NCBI GenBank assembly: GCA_964036665.1
Contig: OZ038526.1
Coordinates: 14,384,001 to 14,448,000 of the forward strand
Reading direction: 5' to 3'
From: Gordius sp. MW1
Taxonomy: Eukaryota > Nematomorpha > Gordioida > Gordea > Gordiidae
Length of the DNA: 64,000 nt
This document shows, piece by piece, positions 21,783-36,900 of the stretch. The notes beneath the pieces are model-generated. The model saw only the letters and a list, made by a program, of their open reading frames with translations. It was not told the DNA's origin and ran no database searches. Numbering within the stretch: the first letter of the stretch is position 1; each line of letters starts with the position of its first letter. The translations under genes were made by a program, and so were the position numbers.

Positions 21783-24700
21783 GACCTCAAAGTTTTTTCA
21801 ATTTATTCGTTCAACCATATCGCCCCCATGAAAGGTTTCGATATAAGAGGTGAATTTTGTAAAAAAAAAAAATTTGATCAGTCATCAAAAATTATAACTT
21901 TAAATCACGATCGCATAGAGCTTGTGTCACAAAAATTAGAGACACGCTTAGAAAGCGATATTGAAACAATCTAAACGCAACTCAAAAATCGTAATTTCCC
22001 TCAATCTAAAACTTCCCCTCGTGCAAAAATTCTTATCGAGATTCTAACAAGGACATAATGCTAAGAATATTTACTGACTTTTAAAGATTTTTTCAGATTC
22101 CTTTCGAAAGAATATGAAAAATAATATTTTTTTCGACGTCAAAATTTTTTCAATTTATTCGTTCAACCATATCGCCCCCATGAAAGGTTTCGATATAAGA
22201 GGTTAATTTTGTAAAAAAAAAAATTTTGATCAGTCATCAAAAATTATTAACTTTAAATCACGATAGCATAGAGCTTGTTTCACAAAAACTAGAGACACGC
22301 TTAGAAAGCGATATTGAAACTATCTAAACGCAACAAGAAAATCGTAATTTCCCTCAATCTAAAACTTCACCTCGTGTAAAAATTCTTATCGAGATTCTAA
22401 CAAGGACATAATGCTAAGAATATTTACTGACTTTTAAAGATTTTTTCAGATTCCTTTCGAAAGAATATGAAAAATAATATTTTTTTCGACCTCAAAATTT
22501 TTTCAATTTATTCGTTCCACCATATCGCCCCCATGAAAGGTTTCGATATAAGAGGTGAATTTTGTAAAAAAAAAATTTGATCAGTCATCAAAAATTATAA
22601 CTTTAAATAACGATCGCATAGAGCTTGTTTCACAAAAATTAGAGACACGCTTAGAAAGCGATATTGAAACAATCTAAACGCAACTCAAAAATCGTAATTT
22701 CCCTCAATCTAAAACTTCCCCTCGTGCAAAAATTCTTATCGAGATTCTAACAAGGACATAATGCTAAGAATATTTACTGACTTTTAAAGATTTTTTCAGA
22801 TTCCTTTCGAAAGAATATGAAAAATAATATTTATTTCGACGTCAAAATTTTTTCAATTTATTCGTTCAACCATATCGCCCCCATGAAAGGTTTCGATATA
22901 AGAGGTTAATTTTGTAAAAAAAAAATTTGATCAGTCATCAAAAATTATAACTTTAAATAACGATCGCATAGAGCTTGTTTCACAAAAATTAGAGACACGC
23001 TTAGAAAGCGATATTGAAACAATCTAAACGCAACTCAAAAATCGTAATTTCCCTCAATCTAAAACTTCCCCTCGTGCAAAAATTCTTATCGAGATTCTAA
23101 CAAGGACATAATGCTAAGAATATTTACTGACTTTTAAAGATTATTTCAGATTCCTTTCGAAAGAATATGAAAAATAATATTTTTTTCGACCTCAAAATTT
23201 TTTCAATTCATTCGTTCAACCATATCGCCCCCATGAAAGGTTTCGATATAAGAGGTGAATTTTGTAAAAAAAAAAAATTTGATCAGTCATCAAAAATTAT
23301 TAACTTTAAATCACGATCGCATAAGGCTTGTTTCACAAAAACTAGAGACACGCTTAGAAAGCGATATTGAAACAATCTAAACGCAACACGAAAATCTTAA
23401 TTTCTCTCAATCTCAAACTTCGCCTCGTGATAAAATTCTTATCGAGATTCTAACAAGGACATAATGCTAAGAATATTTACTGACTTTTAAAGATTTTTCC
23501 AGATTCCTTTCGAAAGAATATGAAAAATAATATTTTTTTCGACCTCAAAATTTTTTCAATTTATTTGTTCAACCATATCGCCCCCATGAAAGGTTTCGAT
23601 ATAAGAGGTTAATTTTGTAAAAAAAAAAATTTTGATCAGTCATCAAAAATTATTAACTTTAAATCACGATCGCAAAAAATTCTTATCGAGATTCTAACAA
23701 GGACATAATGCTAAGAATATTTACTGACTTTTAAAGATTTTTTCAGATTCCTATTGAAAGAATATGAGAAATAATATTTTTTTCGACCTCAAAATTTTTT
23801 CAATTTATTCGTTCAACCATATCGCCCCCATGAAAGTTTTCGATATCAGAGGTGAATTCCGTAAAAAAAATTTTTTGATCAGCCATCAAAAATTATTAAC
23901 TTTAAATCACGATCGCATAGAGCTTGTTTCACAACGCTTAGAAAGCGATATTGAAACAATCTAAACGCAACATGAAAATCTTAATTTCTCTCAATCTCAA
24001 ACTTCGCCTCGTGATAAAATTCTTATCGAGATTCTAACAAGGACATAATGCTAAGAATATTTACTGACTTTTAAAGATTATTTCAGATTCCTTTCGAAAG
24101 AATATGAAAAATAATATTTTTTCGACCTCAAAATTTTTTCAATTCATTCGTTCAACCATATCGCCCCCATGAAAGTTTTCGATATAAGGGGTGAATTTTG
24201 TAAAAAAAAAAAATTTGATCAGTCGTCAAAAATTATTAACTTTAAATCACGATCGCATAGAGCTTGTTTCACAAAAACTCGCTTAGAAAGCGATATTGAA
24301 ACAATCTAAACGCAACACGAAAATCTTAATTTCTCTCAATCTCAAACTTCGCCTCGTGATAAAATTCTTATCGAGATTCTAACAAGGACATAATGCTAAG
24401 AATATTTACTGACTTTTAAAGATTTTTTGAGATTCCTTTCGAAAGAATATGAAAAATAATATTTTTTTCGACCTCAAAATTTTTTCAATTTATTTGTTCA
24501 ACCATATCGCCCCCATGAAAGGTTTCGATATAAGAGGTTAATTTTGTAAAAAAAAAATTTTGATCAGTCATCAAAAATTATTAACTTTAAATCACGATCG
24601 CATAGAGCTTGTTTCACAAAAACTAGAGACACGCTTAGAAAGCGATATTGAAACAATCTAAACGCAACTCTAAAATTTTATCTCTCAATCTAAAACTTCC

Positions 24701-24818
24701 CCTTGTTTAAAAATTCTTATCGAGATTCTAACAAGGACATAATGCTAAGAATATTTACTGACTTTTAAAGATTTTTTCAGATTCCTTTCGAAAGAATATG
24801 AAAAATAATATTTTTTTC
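21783..24818 (+). repeat. Higher-order repeat copy 2 (3036 bp)
   Basis: Its second half matches copy 1 at a constant offset of 3039 bp: the deleted-junction units near 23670 and 23930 correspond to those near 20630 and 20890. It differs from copy 1 by lacking the AATAG truncated unit and having extra units with TATAACTTTAAATAACGATC near 22600 and 22960. The copies were therefore edited after, or during, amplification. Confidence 0.85.
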
Positions 24819-27739
24819 GACCTCAAAGTTTTTTCAATTTATTCGTTCAACCATATCGCCCCCATGAAAGGTTTCGATATAAGAGGTGAATTTTGTAAAA
24901 AAAAAAATTTGATCAGTCATCAAAAATTATAACTTTAAATCACGATCGCATAGAGCTTGTTTCACAAAAATTAGAGACACGCTTAGAAAGCGATATTGAA
25001 ACAATCTAAACGCAACTCAAAAATCGTAATTTCCCTCAATCTAAAACTTCCCCTCGTGCAAAAATTCTTATCGAGATTCTAACAAGGACATGATGCTAAG
25101 AATATTTACTGACTTTTAAAGATTTTTTCAGATTCCTTTCGAAAGAATATGAAAAATAATATTTTTTTCGACGTCAAAATTTTTTCAATTTATTCGTTCA
25201 ACCATATCGCCCCCATGAAAGGTTTCGATATAAGAGGTTAATTTTGTAAAAAAAAAAATTTTGATCAGTCATCAAAAATTATTAACTTTAAATCACGATA
25301 GCATAGAGCTTGTTTCACAAAAACTAGAGACACGCTTAGAAAGCGATATTGAAACTATCTAAACGCAACAAGAAAATCGTAATTTCCCTCAATCTAAAAC
25401 TTCACCTCGTGTAAAAATTCTTATCGAGATTCTAACAAGGACATAATGCTAAGAATATTTACTGACTTTTAAAGATTTTTTCAGATTCCTTTCGAAAGAA
25501 TATGAAAAATAATATTTTTTTCGACCTCAAAATTTTTTCAATTTATTCGTTCCACCATATCGCCCCCATGAAAGGTTTCGATATAAGAGGTGAATTTTGT
25601 AAAAAAAAAATTTGATCAGTCATCAAAAATTATAACTTTAAATAACGATCGCATAGAGCTTGTTTCACAAAAATTAGAGACACGCTTAGAAAGCGATATT
25701 GAAACAATCTAAACGCAACTCAAAAATCGTAATTTCCCTCAATCTAAAACTTCCCCTCGTGCAAAAATTCTTATCGAGATTCTAACAAGGACATAATGCT
25801 AAGAATATTTACTGACTTTTAAAGATTTTTTCAGATTCCTTTCGAAAGAATATGAAAAATAATATTTATTTCGACGTCAAAATTTTTTCAATTTATTCGT
25901 TCAACCATATCGCCCCCATGAAAGGTTTCGATATAAGAGGTTAATTTTGTAAAAAAAAAATTTGATCAGTCATCAAAAATTATAACTTTAAATAACGATC
26001 GCATAGAGCTTGTTTCACAAAAATTAGAGACACGCTTAGAAAGCGATATTGAAACAATCTAAACGCAACTCAAAAATCGTAATTTCCCTCAATCTAAAAC
26101 TTCCCCTCGTGCAAAAATTCTTATCGAGATTCTAACAAGGACATAATGCTAAGAATATTTACTGACTTTTAAAGATTTTTTCAGATTCCTTTCGAAAGAA
26201 TATGAAAAATAATATTTTTTTCGACCTCAAAATTTTTTCAATTTATTCGTTCAACCATATCGCCCCCATGAAAGTTTTCGATATCAGAGGTGAATTCCGT
26301 AAAAAAAAAATTTTGATCAGTCATCAAAAATTATTAACTTTAATCACGATCGCATAGAGCTTGTTTCACAAAAACAATAGATCGCCCCCATGAAAGGTTT
26401 CGATATAAGAGGTGAATTTTGTTAAAAAAAAAATTTTGATCAGTCATCAAAAATTATTAACTTTAAATCACGATCGCATAGAGGAGAGACACGCTTAGAA
26501 AGCGATATTGAAACAATCTAAACGCAACTCTAAAATTTTAATTTCTCTCAATCTAAAACTTCCCCTCGTGCAAAAATTCTTATCGAGATTCTAACAAGGA
26601 CATAATGCTAAGAATATTTACTGACTTTTAAAGATTTTTTCAGATTCCTTTCGAAAGAATATGAAAAATAATATTTTTTTCGACCTCAAAATTTTTTCAA
26701 TTTATTCGTTCAACCATATCGCCCCCATGAAGGTTTCGATATAAGAGGTGAATTTTGTAAAAAAAAAAAATTTGATCAGTCATCAAAAATTATTAACTTT
26801 AAATCACGATCGCATAGAGCTTGTTTCACAAAAATTAGAGACACGCTTAGAAAGCGATATTAAAACAATCTAAACGCAACTCGAAAATCGTAATTTCCCT
26901 CAATGTAAAACTTCCCCTCGTGAACGAAATTCTTATCGAGATTCTAACAAGGACATAATGCTAAGAATATTTACTGACTTTTAAAGATTTTTTCAAATTC
27001 CTTTCGAAAGAATATGAAAAATAATATTTTTTTCGACCTCAAAATTTTTTCAATTTATTCGCTCAACCATATCGCCCCCATGAAAGTTTTCGATATCAGA
27101 GGTGAATTCCGTAAAAAAATTTTTTTTGATCAGTCATCAAAAATTATTAACTTTAAATCACGATAGCATAGAGCTTGTTTCACAAAAATTAGAGACACGC
27201 TTAGAAAGCGATATTGAAACAATCTAAACGCAACTCTAAAATTTTAATTTCTCTCAATCTAAAACTTCCCCTCGTGCAAAAATTCTTATCGAGATTCTAA
27301 CAAGGACTTAATGCTAAGAATATTTACTGACTTTTAAAGATTTTTTCAGATTCCTTTCGAAAGAATATGAAAAATAATATTTTTTTCGACCTCAAAATTT
27401 TTTCAATTTATTCGTTCAACCATATCTCCCCCATGAAAGTTTTCGATATCAGAGGTGAATTCCGTAAAAAAAAAATTTTGATCAGTCATCAAAAATTATT
27501 AACTTTAAATCACGATCGCATAAAGCTTGTTTCACAAAAACTAGAGACACGCTTAGAAAGCGATATTGAAACAATCTAAACGCAATTCTAAAATTTTAAT
27601 TTCTCTCAATCTAAAACTTCCCCTCGTGCAAAAATTCTTATCGAGATTCTAACAAGGACATAATGCTAAGAATATTTACTGACTTTTAAAGATTTTTTCA
27701 GATTCCTTTCGAAAGAATATGAAAAATAATATTTTTTTC
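24819..27739 (+). repeat. Higher-order repeat copy 3 (2921 bp)
   Basis: Starts like copies 1 and 2 but its second half is different. It has the AATAG truncated unit (26376), a unit with CATAGAGGAGAGACACGC (near 26480), a unit with CCCTCAATGTAAAACTTCCC (near 26897), one with ATTCGCTCAACC (near 27057), and one with AACCATATCTCCCCCATG (near 27418). This second-half order is what copies 4 and 5 share, so a switch of higher-order type happens inside this copy. Confidence 0.85.
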
Positions 27740-30700
27740 GACCTCAAAGTTTTTTCAATTTATTCGTTCAACCATATCGCCCCCATGAAAGGTTTCGATA
27801 TAAGAGGTGAATTTTGTAAAAAAAAAAATTTGATCAGTCATCAAAAATTATAACTTTAAATCACGATCGCATAGAGCTTGTTTCACAAAAATTAGAGACA
27901 CGCTTAGAAAGCGATATTGAAACAATCTAAACGCAACTCAAAAATCGTAATTTCCCTCAATCTAAAACTTTCCCTCGTGCAAAAATTCTTATCGAGATTC
28001 TAACAAGGACATAATGCTAAGAATATTTACTGACTTTTAAAGATTTTTTCAGATTCCTTTCGAAAGAATATGAAAAATAAAATTTTTTTCGACGTCAAAA
28101 TTTTTTCAATTTATTCGTTCAACCATATCGCCCCCATGAAAGGTTTCGATATAAGAGGTTAATTTTGTAAAAAAAAAAATTTTGATCAGTCATCAAAAAT
28201 TATTAACTTTAAATCACGATAGCATAGAGCTTGTTTCACAAAAACTAGAGACACGCTTAGAAAGCGATATTGAAACTATCTAAACGCAACAAGAAAATCG
28301 TAATTTCCCTCAATCTAAAACTTCACCTCGTGTAAAAATTCTTATCGAGATTCTAACAAGGACATAATGCTAAGAATATTTACTGACTTTTAAAGATTTT
28401 TTCAGATTCCTTTCGAAAGAATATGAAAAATAATATTTTTTTCGACCTCAAAATTTTTTCAATTTATTCGTTCCACCATATCGCCCCCATGAAAGGTTTC
28501 GATATAAGAGGTGAATTTTGTAAAAAAAAATTTGATCAGTCATCAAAAATTATAACTTTAAATAACGATCGCATAGAGCTTGTTTCACAAAAATTAGAGA
28601 CACGCTTAGAAAGCGATATTGAAACAATCTAAACGCAACTCAAAAATCGTAATTTCCCTCAATCTAAAACTTCCCCTCGTGCAAAAATTCTTATCGAGAT
28701 TCTAACAAGGACATAATGCTAAGAATATTTACTGACTTTTAAAGATTTTTTCAGATTCCTTTCGAAAGAATATGAAAAATAATATTTATTTCGACGTCAA
28801 AATTTTTTCAATTTATTCGTTCCACCATATCGCCCCCATGAAAGGTTTCGATATAAGAGGTGAATTTTGTAAAAAAAAAATTTGATCAGTCATCAAAAAT
28901 TATAACTTTAAATAACGATCGCATAGAGCTTGTTTCACAAAAATTAGAGACACGCTTAGAAAGCGATATTGAAACAATCTAAACGCAACTCAAAAATCGT
29001 AATTTCCCTCAATCTAAAACTTCCCCTCGTGCAAAAATTCTTATCGAGATTCTAACAAGGACATAATGCTAAGAATATTTACTGACTTTTAAAGATTTTT
29101 TCAGATTCCTTTCGAAAGAATATGAAAAATAATATTTATTTCGACGTCAAAATTTTTTCAATTTATTCGTTCAACCATATCGCCCCCATGAAAGGTTTCG
29201 ATATAAGAGGTTAATTTTGTAAAAAAAAAATTTGATCAGTCATCAAAAATTATAACTTTAAATAACGATCGCATAGAGCTTGTTTCACAAAAATTAGAGA
29301 CACGCTTAGAAAGCGATATTGAAACAATCTAAACGCAACTCAAAAATCGTAATTTCCCTCAATCTAAAACTTCCCCTCGTGCAAAAATTCTTATCGAGAT
29401 TCTAACAAGGACATAATGCTAAGAATATTTACTGACTTTTAAAGATTTTTTCAGATTCCTTTCGAAAGAATATGAAAAATAATATTTTTTTTGACCTCAA
29501 AATTTTTTCAATTTATTCGTTCAACCATATCGCCCCCATGAAAGTTTTCGATATCAGAGGTGAATTCCGTAAAAAAAAAATTTTGATCAGTCATCAAAAA
29601 TTATTAACTTTAATCACGATCGCATAGAGCTTGTTTCACAAAAACAATAGATCGCCCCCATGAAAGGTTTCGATATAAGAGGTGAATTTTGTTAAAAAAA
29701 AATTTTTGATCAGTCATCAAAAATTATTAACTTTAAATCACGATCGCATAGAGGAGAGACACGCTTAGAAAGCGATATTGAAACAATCTAAACGCAACTC
29801 TAAAATTTTAATTTCTCTCAATCTAAAACTTCCCCTCGTGCAAAAATTCTTATCGAGATTCTAACAAGGACATAATGCTAAGAATATTTACTGACTTTTA
29901 AAGATTTTTTCAGATTCCTTTCGAAAGAATATGAAAAATAATATTTTTTTTGACCTCAAAATTTTTTCAATTTATTCGTTCAACCATATCGCCCCCATGA
30001 AGGTTTCGATATAAGAGGTGAATTTTGTAAAAAAAAAAATTTTGATCAGTCATCAAAAATTATTAACTTTAAATCACGATCGCATAGAGCTTGTTTCACA
30101 AAAATTAGAGACACGCTTAGAAAGCGATATTGAAACAATCTAAACGCAACTCGAAAATCGTAATTTCCCTCAATGTAAAACTTCCCCTCGTGAAAAAATT
30201 CTTATCGAGATTCTAACAAGGACATAATGCTAAGAATATTTACTGACTTTTAAAGATTTTTTCAAATTCCTTTCGAAAGAATATGAAAAATAATATTTTT
30301 TTCGACCTCAAAATTTTTTCAATTTATTCGCTCAACCATATCGCCCCCATGAAAGTTTTCGATATCAGAGGTGAATTCCGTAAAAAAATTTTTTTTGATC
30401 AGTCATCAAAAATTATTAACTTTAAATCACGATAGCATAGAGCTTGTTTCACAAAAATTAGAGACACGCTTAGAAAGCGATATTGAAACAATCTAAACGC
30501 AACTCTAAAATTTTAATTTCTCTCAATCTAAAACTTCCCCTCGTGCAAAAATTCTTATCGAGATTCTAACAAGGACTTAATGCTAAGAATATTTACTGAC
30601 TTTTAAAGATTTTTTCAGATTCCTTTCGAAAGAATATGAAAAATAATATTTTTTTCGACCTCAAAATTTTTTCAATTTATTCGTTCAACCATATCTCCCC

Positions 30701-31008
30701 CATGAAAGTTTTCGATATCAGAGGTGAATTCCGTAAAAAAAAAATTTTGATCAGTCATCAAAAATTATTAACTTTAAATCACGATCGCATAAAGCTTGTT
30801 TCACAAAAACTAGAGACACGCTTAGAAAGCGATATTGAAACAATCTAAACGCAATTCTAAAATTTTAATTTCTCTCAATCTAAAACTTCCCCTCGTGCAA
30901 AAATTCTTATCGAGATTCTAACAAGGACATAATGCTAAGAATATTTACTGACTTTTAAAGATTTTTTCAGATTCCTTTCGAAAGAATATGAAAAATAATA
31001 TTTTTTTC
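27740..31008 (+). repeat. Higher-order repeat copy 4 (3269 bp)
   Basis: Same order as copy 3, with the AATAG unit at 29646 and the ATATCTCCCCCATG unit near 30690. It is one monomer longer than copy 5 (3269 against 2924 bp). The extra ~345 bp unit lies about 28.7-29.1 kb, where two adjacent units with GGTGAATTTTGT and AATAACGATCGC follow each other. Confidence 0.85.
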
Positions 31009-33932
31009 GACCTCAAAGTTTTTTCAATTTATTCGTTCAACCAGATCGCCCCCATGAAAGGTTTCGATATAAGAGGTGAATTTTGTAAAAAAAAAAAATT
31101 TGATCAGTCATCAAAAATTATAACTTTAAATCACGATCGCATAGAGCTTGTTTCACAAAAATTAGAGACACGCTTAGAAAGCGATATTGAAACAATCTAA
31201 ACGCAACTCAAAAATCGTAATTTCCCTCAATCTAAAACTTCCCCTCGTGCAAAAATTCTTATCGAGATTCTAACAAGGACATAATGCTAAGAATATTTAC
31301 TGACTTTTAAAGATTTTTTCAGATTCCTTTCGAAAGAATATGAAAAATAATATTTTTTTCGACGTCAAAATTTTTTCAATTTATTCGTTCAACCATATCG
31401 CCCCCATGAAAGGTTTCGATATAAGAGGTTAATTTTGTAAAAAAAAAAATTTTGATCAGTCATCAAAAATTATTAACTTTAAATCACGATAGCATAGAGC
31501 TTGTTTCACAAAAACTAGAGACACGCTTAGAAAGCGATATTGAAACTATCTAAACGCAACAAGAAAATCGTAATTTCCCTCAATCTAAAACTTCACCTCG
31601 TGTAAAAATTCTTATCGAGATTCTAACAAGGACATAATGCTAAGAATATTTACTGACTTTTAAAGATTTTTTCAGATTCCTTTCGAAAGAATATGAAAAA
31701 TAATATTTTTTTCGACCTCAAAATTTTTTCAATTTATTCGTTCCACCATATCGCCCCCATGAAAGGTTTCGATATAAGAGGTGAATTTTGTAAAAAAAAA
31801 ATTTGATCAGTCATCAAAAATTATAACTTTAAATAACGATCGCATAGAGCTTGTTTCACAAAAATTAGAGACACGCTTAGAAAGCGATATTGAAACAATC
31901 TAAACGCAACTCAAAAATCGTAATTTCCCTCAATCTAAAACTTCCCCTCGTGCAAAAATTCTTATCGAGATTCTAACAAGGACATAATGCTAAGAATATT
32001 TACTGACTTTTAAAGATTTTTTCAGATTCCTTTCGAAAGAATATGAAAAATAATATTTATTTCGACGTCAAAATTTTTTCAATTTATTCGTTCAACCATA
32101 TCGCCCCCATGAAAGGTTTCGATATAAGAGGTTAATTTTGTAAAAAAAAAAATTTTGATCAGTCATCAAAAATTATTAACTTTAAATCACGATAGCATAG
32201 AGGTTGTTTCACAAAAACTAGAGACACGCTTAGAAAGCGATATTGAAACTATCTAAACGCAACAAGAAAATCGTAATTTCCCTCAATCTAAAACTTCACC
32301 TCGTGTAAAAATTCTTATCGAGATTCTAACAAGGACATAATGCTAAGAATATTTACTGACTTTTAAAGATTTTTTCAGATTCCTTTCGAAAGAATATGAA
32401 AAATAATATTTTTTTCGACCTCAAAATTTTTTCAATTTATTCGTTCAACCATATCGCCCCCATTAAAGTTTTCGATATCAGAGGTGAATTCCGTAAAAAA
32501 AAAATTTTGATCAGTCATCAAAAATTATTAACTTTAATCACGATCGCATAGAGCTTGTTTCACAAAAACAATAGATCGCCCCCATGAAAGGTTTCGATAT
32601 AAGAGGTGAATTTTGTTAAAAAAAAAATTTTGATCAGTCATCAAAAATTATTAACTTTAAATCACGATCGCATAGAGGAGAGACACGCTTAGAAAGCGAT
32701 ATTGAAACAATCTAAACGCAACTCTAAAATTTTAATTTCTCTCAATCTAAAACTTCCCCTCGTGCAAAAATTCTTATCGAGATTCTAACAAGGACATAAT
32801 GCTAAGAATATTTACTGACTTTTAAAGATTTTTTCAGATTCCTTTCGAAAGAATATGAAAAATAATATTTTTTTCGACCTCAAAATTTTTTCAATTTATT
32901 CGTTCAACCATATCGCCCCCATGAAGGTTTCGATATAAGAGGTGAATTTTGTAAAAAAAAAAATTTTGATCAGTCATCAAAAATTATTAACTTTAAATCA
33001 CGATCGCATAGAGCTTGTTTCACAAAAATTAGAGACACGCTTAGAAAGCGATATTGAAACAATCTAAACGCAACTCGAAAATCGTAATTTCCCTCAATGT
33101 AAAACTTCCCCTCGTGAAAAAATTCTTATCGAGATTCTAACAAGGACATAATGCTAAGAATATTTACTGACTTTTAAAGATTTTTTCAAATTCCTTTCGA
33201 AAGAATATGAAAAATAATATTTTTTTCGACCTCAAAATTTTTTCAATTTATTCGCTCAACCATATCGCCCCCATGAAAGTTTTCGATATCAGAGGTGAAT
33301 TCCGTAAAAAAATTTTTTTTGATCAGTCATCAAAAATTATTAACTTTAAATCACGATAGCATAGAGCTTGTTTCACAAAAATTAGAGACACGCTTAGAAA
33401 GCGATATTGAAACAATCTAAACGCAACTCTAAAATTTTAATTTCTCTCAATCTAAAACTTCCCCTCGTGCAAAAATTCTTATCGAGATTCTAACAAGGAC
33501 TTAATGCTAAGAATATTTACTGACTTTTAAAGATTTTTTCAGATTCCTTTCGAAAGAATATGAAAAATAATATTTTTTTCGACCTCAAAATTTTTTCAAT
33601 TTATTCGTTCAACCATATCTCCCCCATGAAAGTTTTCGATATCAGAGGTGAATTCCGTAAAAAAAAAATTTTGATCAGTCATCAAAAATTATTAACTTTA
33701 AATCACGATCGCATAAAGCTTGTTTCACAAAAACTAGAGACACGCTTAGAAAGCGATATTGAAACAATCTAAACGCAATTCTAAAATTTTAATTTCTCTC
33801 AATCTAAAACTTCCCCTCGTGCAAAAATTCTTATCGAGATTCTAACAAGGACATAATGCTAAGAATATTTACTGACTTTTAAAGATTTTTTCAGATTCCT
33901 TTCGAAAGAATATGAAAAATAATATTTTTTTC
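31009..33932 (+). repeat. Higher-order repeat copy 5 (2924 bp)
   Basis: Same order as copies 3 and 4. The AATAG unit is at 32570 (2924 bp after the one in copy 4) and the ATATCTCCCCCATG unit is near 33615. After 33933 one more GACCTCAAAGTTTTTTC unit begins, but within about 150 bases the order departs from the higher-order pattern, so this is the last full copy. Confidence 0.85.
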
Positions 33933-36900
33933 GACCTCAAAGTTTTTTCAATTTATTCGTTCAACCATATCGCCCCCATGAAAGGTTTCGATATAAGAGG
34001 TGAATTTTGTAAAAAAAAAAATTTGATCAGTCATCAAAAATTATAACTTTAAATCACGATAGCATAGAGCTTGTTTCACAAAAACTAGAGACACGCTTAG
34101 AAAGCGATATTGAAACTATCTAAACGCAACAAGAAAATCGTAATTTCCCTCAATCTAAAACTTCACCTCGTGTAAAAATCTTATCGAGATTCTAACAAGG
34201 ACATAATGCTAAGAATATTTACTGACTTTTAAAGATTTTTTCAGATTCCTTTCGAAAGAATATGAAAAATAATATTTTTTTCGACCTCAAAATTTTTTCA
34301 ATTTATTCGTTCAACCATATCGCCCCCATGAAAGTTTTCGATATCAGAGGTGAATTCCGTAAAAAAATTTTTTTGATCAGTCATTAAAAATTATTAACTT
34401 TAAATCACGATAGCATAGAGCTTGTTTCACAAAAACTAGAGACACGCTTAGAAAGCGATATTGAAACTATCTAAACGCAACAAGAAAATCGTAATTTCCC
34501 TCAATCTAAAACTTCCCCTCGTGCAAAAATTCTTATCGAGATTCTAACAAGGAAATAATGCTAAGAATATTTACTGACTTTTAAAGATTTTTTCAGATTC
34601 CTTTCGAAAGAATATGAAAAATAATATTTTTTTCGACCTCAAAATTTTTTCAATTTATTCGTTCCACCATATCGCCCCCATGAAAGGTTTCGATATAAGA
34701 GGTGAATTTTGTAAAAAAAAAATTTTGATCAGTCATCAAAAATTATTAACTTTAAATCACGATAGCATAGAGCTTGTTTCACAAAAACTAGAGACACGCT
34801 TAGAAAGCGATATTGAAACTATCTAAACGCAACAAGAAAATCGTAATTTCCCTCAATCTAAAACTTCACCTCGTGTAAAAATTCTTATCGAGATTCTAAC
34901 AAGGACATAATGCTAAGAATATTTACTGACTTTTAAAGATTTTTTCAGATTCCTTTCGAAAGAATATGAAAAATAATATTTTTTTCGACCTCAAATTTTT
35001 TTCAATTTATTCGCTCAACCATATCGCCCCCATGAAAGTTTTCGATATCAGAGGTGAATTCCGTAAAAAAATTTTTTTTGATCAGTCATCAAAAATTATT
35101 AACTTTTAAATCACGATAGCATAGAGCTTGTTTCACAAAAATTAGAGACACGCTTAGAAAGCGATATTGAAACAATCTAAACGCAACTCAAAAATCGTAA
35201 TTTCCCTCAATCTAAAACTTCCCCTCGTGCAAAAATTCTTATCGAGATTCTAACAAGGAAATAATGCTAAGAATATTTACTGACTTTTAAAGATTTTTTC
35301 AGATTCCTTTCGAAAGAATATGAAAAATAATTTTTTTTTCGACCTCAAAATTTTTTCAATTTATTCGTTCCACCATATCGCCCCCATGAAAGGTTTCGAT
35401 ATAAGAGGTGAATTTTGTAAAAAAAAAAAATTTGATCAGTCATCAAAAATTATAACTTTAAATCACGATCGCATAGAGCTTGTTTCACAAAAATTAGAGA
35501 CACGCTTAGAAAGCGATATTGAAACAATCTAAACGCAACTCAAAAATCGTAATTTCCCTCAATCTAAAACTTCCCCTCGTGCAAAAATTCTTATCGAGAT
35601 TCTAACAAGGAAATAATGCTAAGAATATTTACTGACTTTTAAAGATTTTTTCAGATTCCTTTCGAAAGAATATGAAAAATATTATTTTTTTCGACGTCAA
35701 AATTTTTTCAATTTATGCGTTCAACCATATCGCCCCCATGAAAGGTTTCGATATAAGAGGTTATAGTTGTAAAAAAAAAAATTTTGATCAGTCATCAAAA
35801 ATTATTAACTTTAAATCACGATAGCATAGAGCTTGTTTCACAAAAACTTAAGACACGCTTAGAAAGCGATATTGAAACTATCTAAACGCAACAAGAAAAT
35901 CGTAATTTCCCTCAATCTAAAACTTCACCTCGTGTAAAAATTCTTATCGAGATTCTAACAAGGACATAATGCTAAGAATATTTACTGACTTTTAAAGATT
36001 TTTTCAGATTCCTTTCGAAAGAATATGAAAAATAATATTTTTTTCGACGTCAAAATTTTTTCAATTTATTCGTTCAACCATATCGCCCCCATGAAGGTTT
36101 CGATATAAGAGGTGAATTTTGTTAAAAAAAAAATTTTGATCAGTCATCAAAAATTATTAACTTTAAATCACGATCGCATAGAGCAGAGACACGCTTAGAA
36201 AGCGATATTGAAACAATCTAAACGCAACTCTAAAATTTTAATTTCTCTCAATCTAAAACTTCCCCTCGTGCAAAAATTCTTATCGAGATTCTAACAAGGA
36301 CATAATGCTAAGAATATTTACTGACTTTTAAAGATTTTTTCAGATTCCTTTCGAAAGAATATGAAAAATAATATTTTTTTCGACCTCAAAATTTTTTCAA
36401 TTTATTCGTTCAACCATATCGCCCCCATGAAGGTTTCGATATAAGAGGTGAATTTTGTAAAAAAAAAATTTTGATCATTCATCAAAAATTATTAACTTTA
36501 AATCACGATCGCATAGAGCTTGTTTCACAAAAATTAGAGAAACGCTTAGAAAGCGATATTGAAACAATCTAAACGCAACTCGAAAATCGTAATTTCCCTC
36601 AATGTAAAACTTCCCCTCGTGAAAAAATTCTTATCGAGATTCTAACAAGGACATAATGCTAAGAATATTTACTGACTTTTAAAGATTTTTTCATATTCCT
36701 TTCGAAAGAATATGAAAAATAATATTTTTTTCGACCTCAAAATTTTTTCAATTTATTCGTTCAACCATATCGCCCCCATGAAAGTTTTCGATATCAGAGG
36801 TGAATTCCGTAAAAAAATTTTTTTTGATCAGTCATCAAAAATTATTAACTTTAAATCACGATAGCACAGAGCTTTCACAAAAATTAGAGACACGCTTAGA

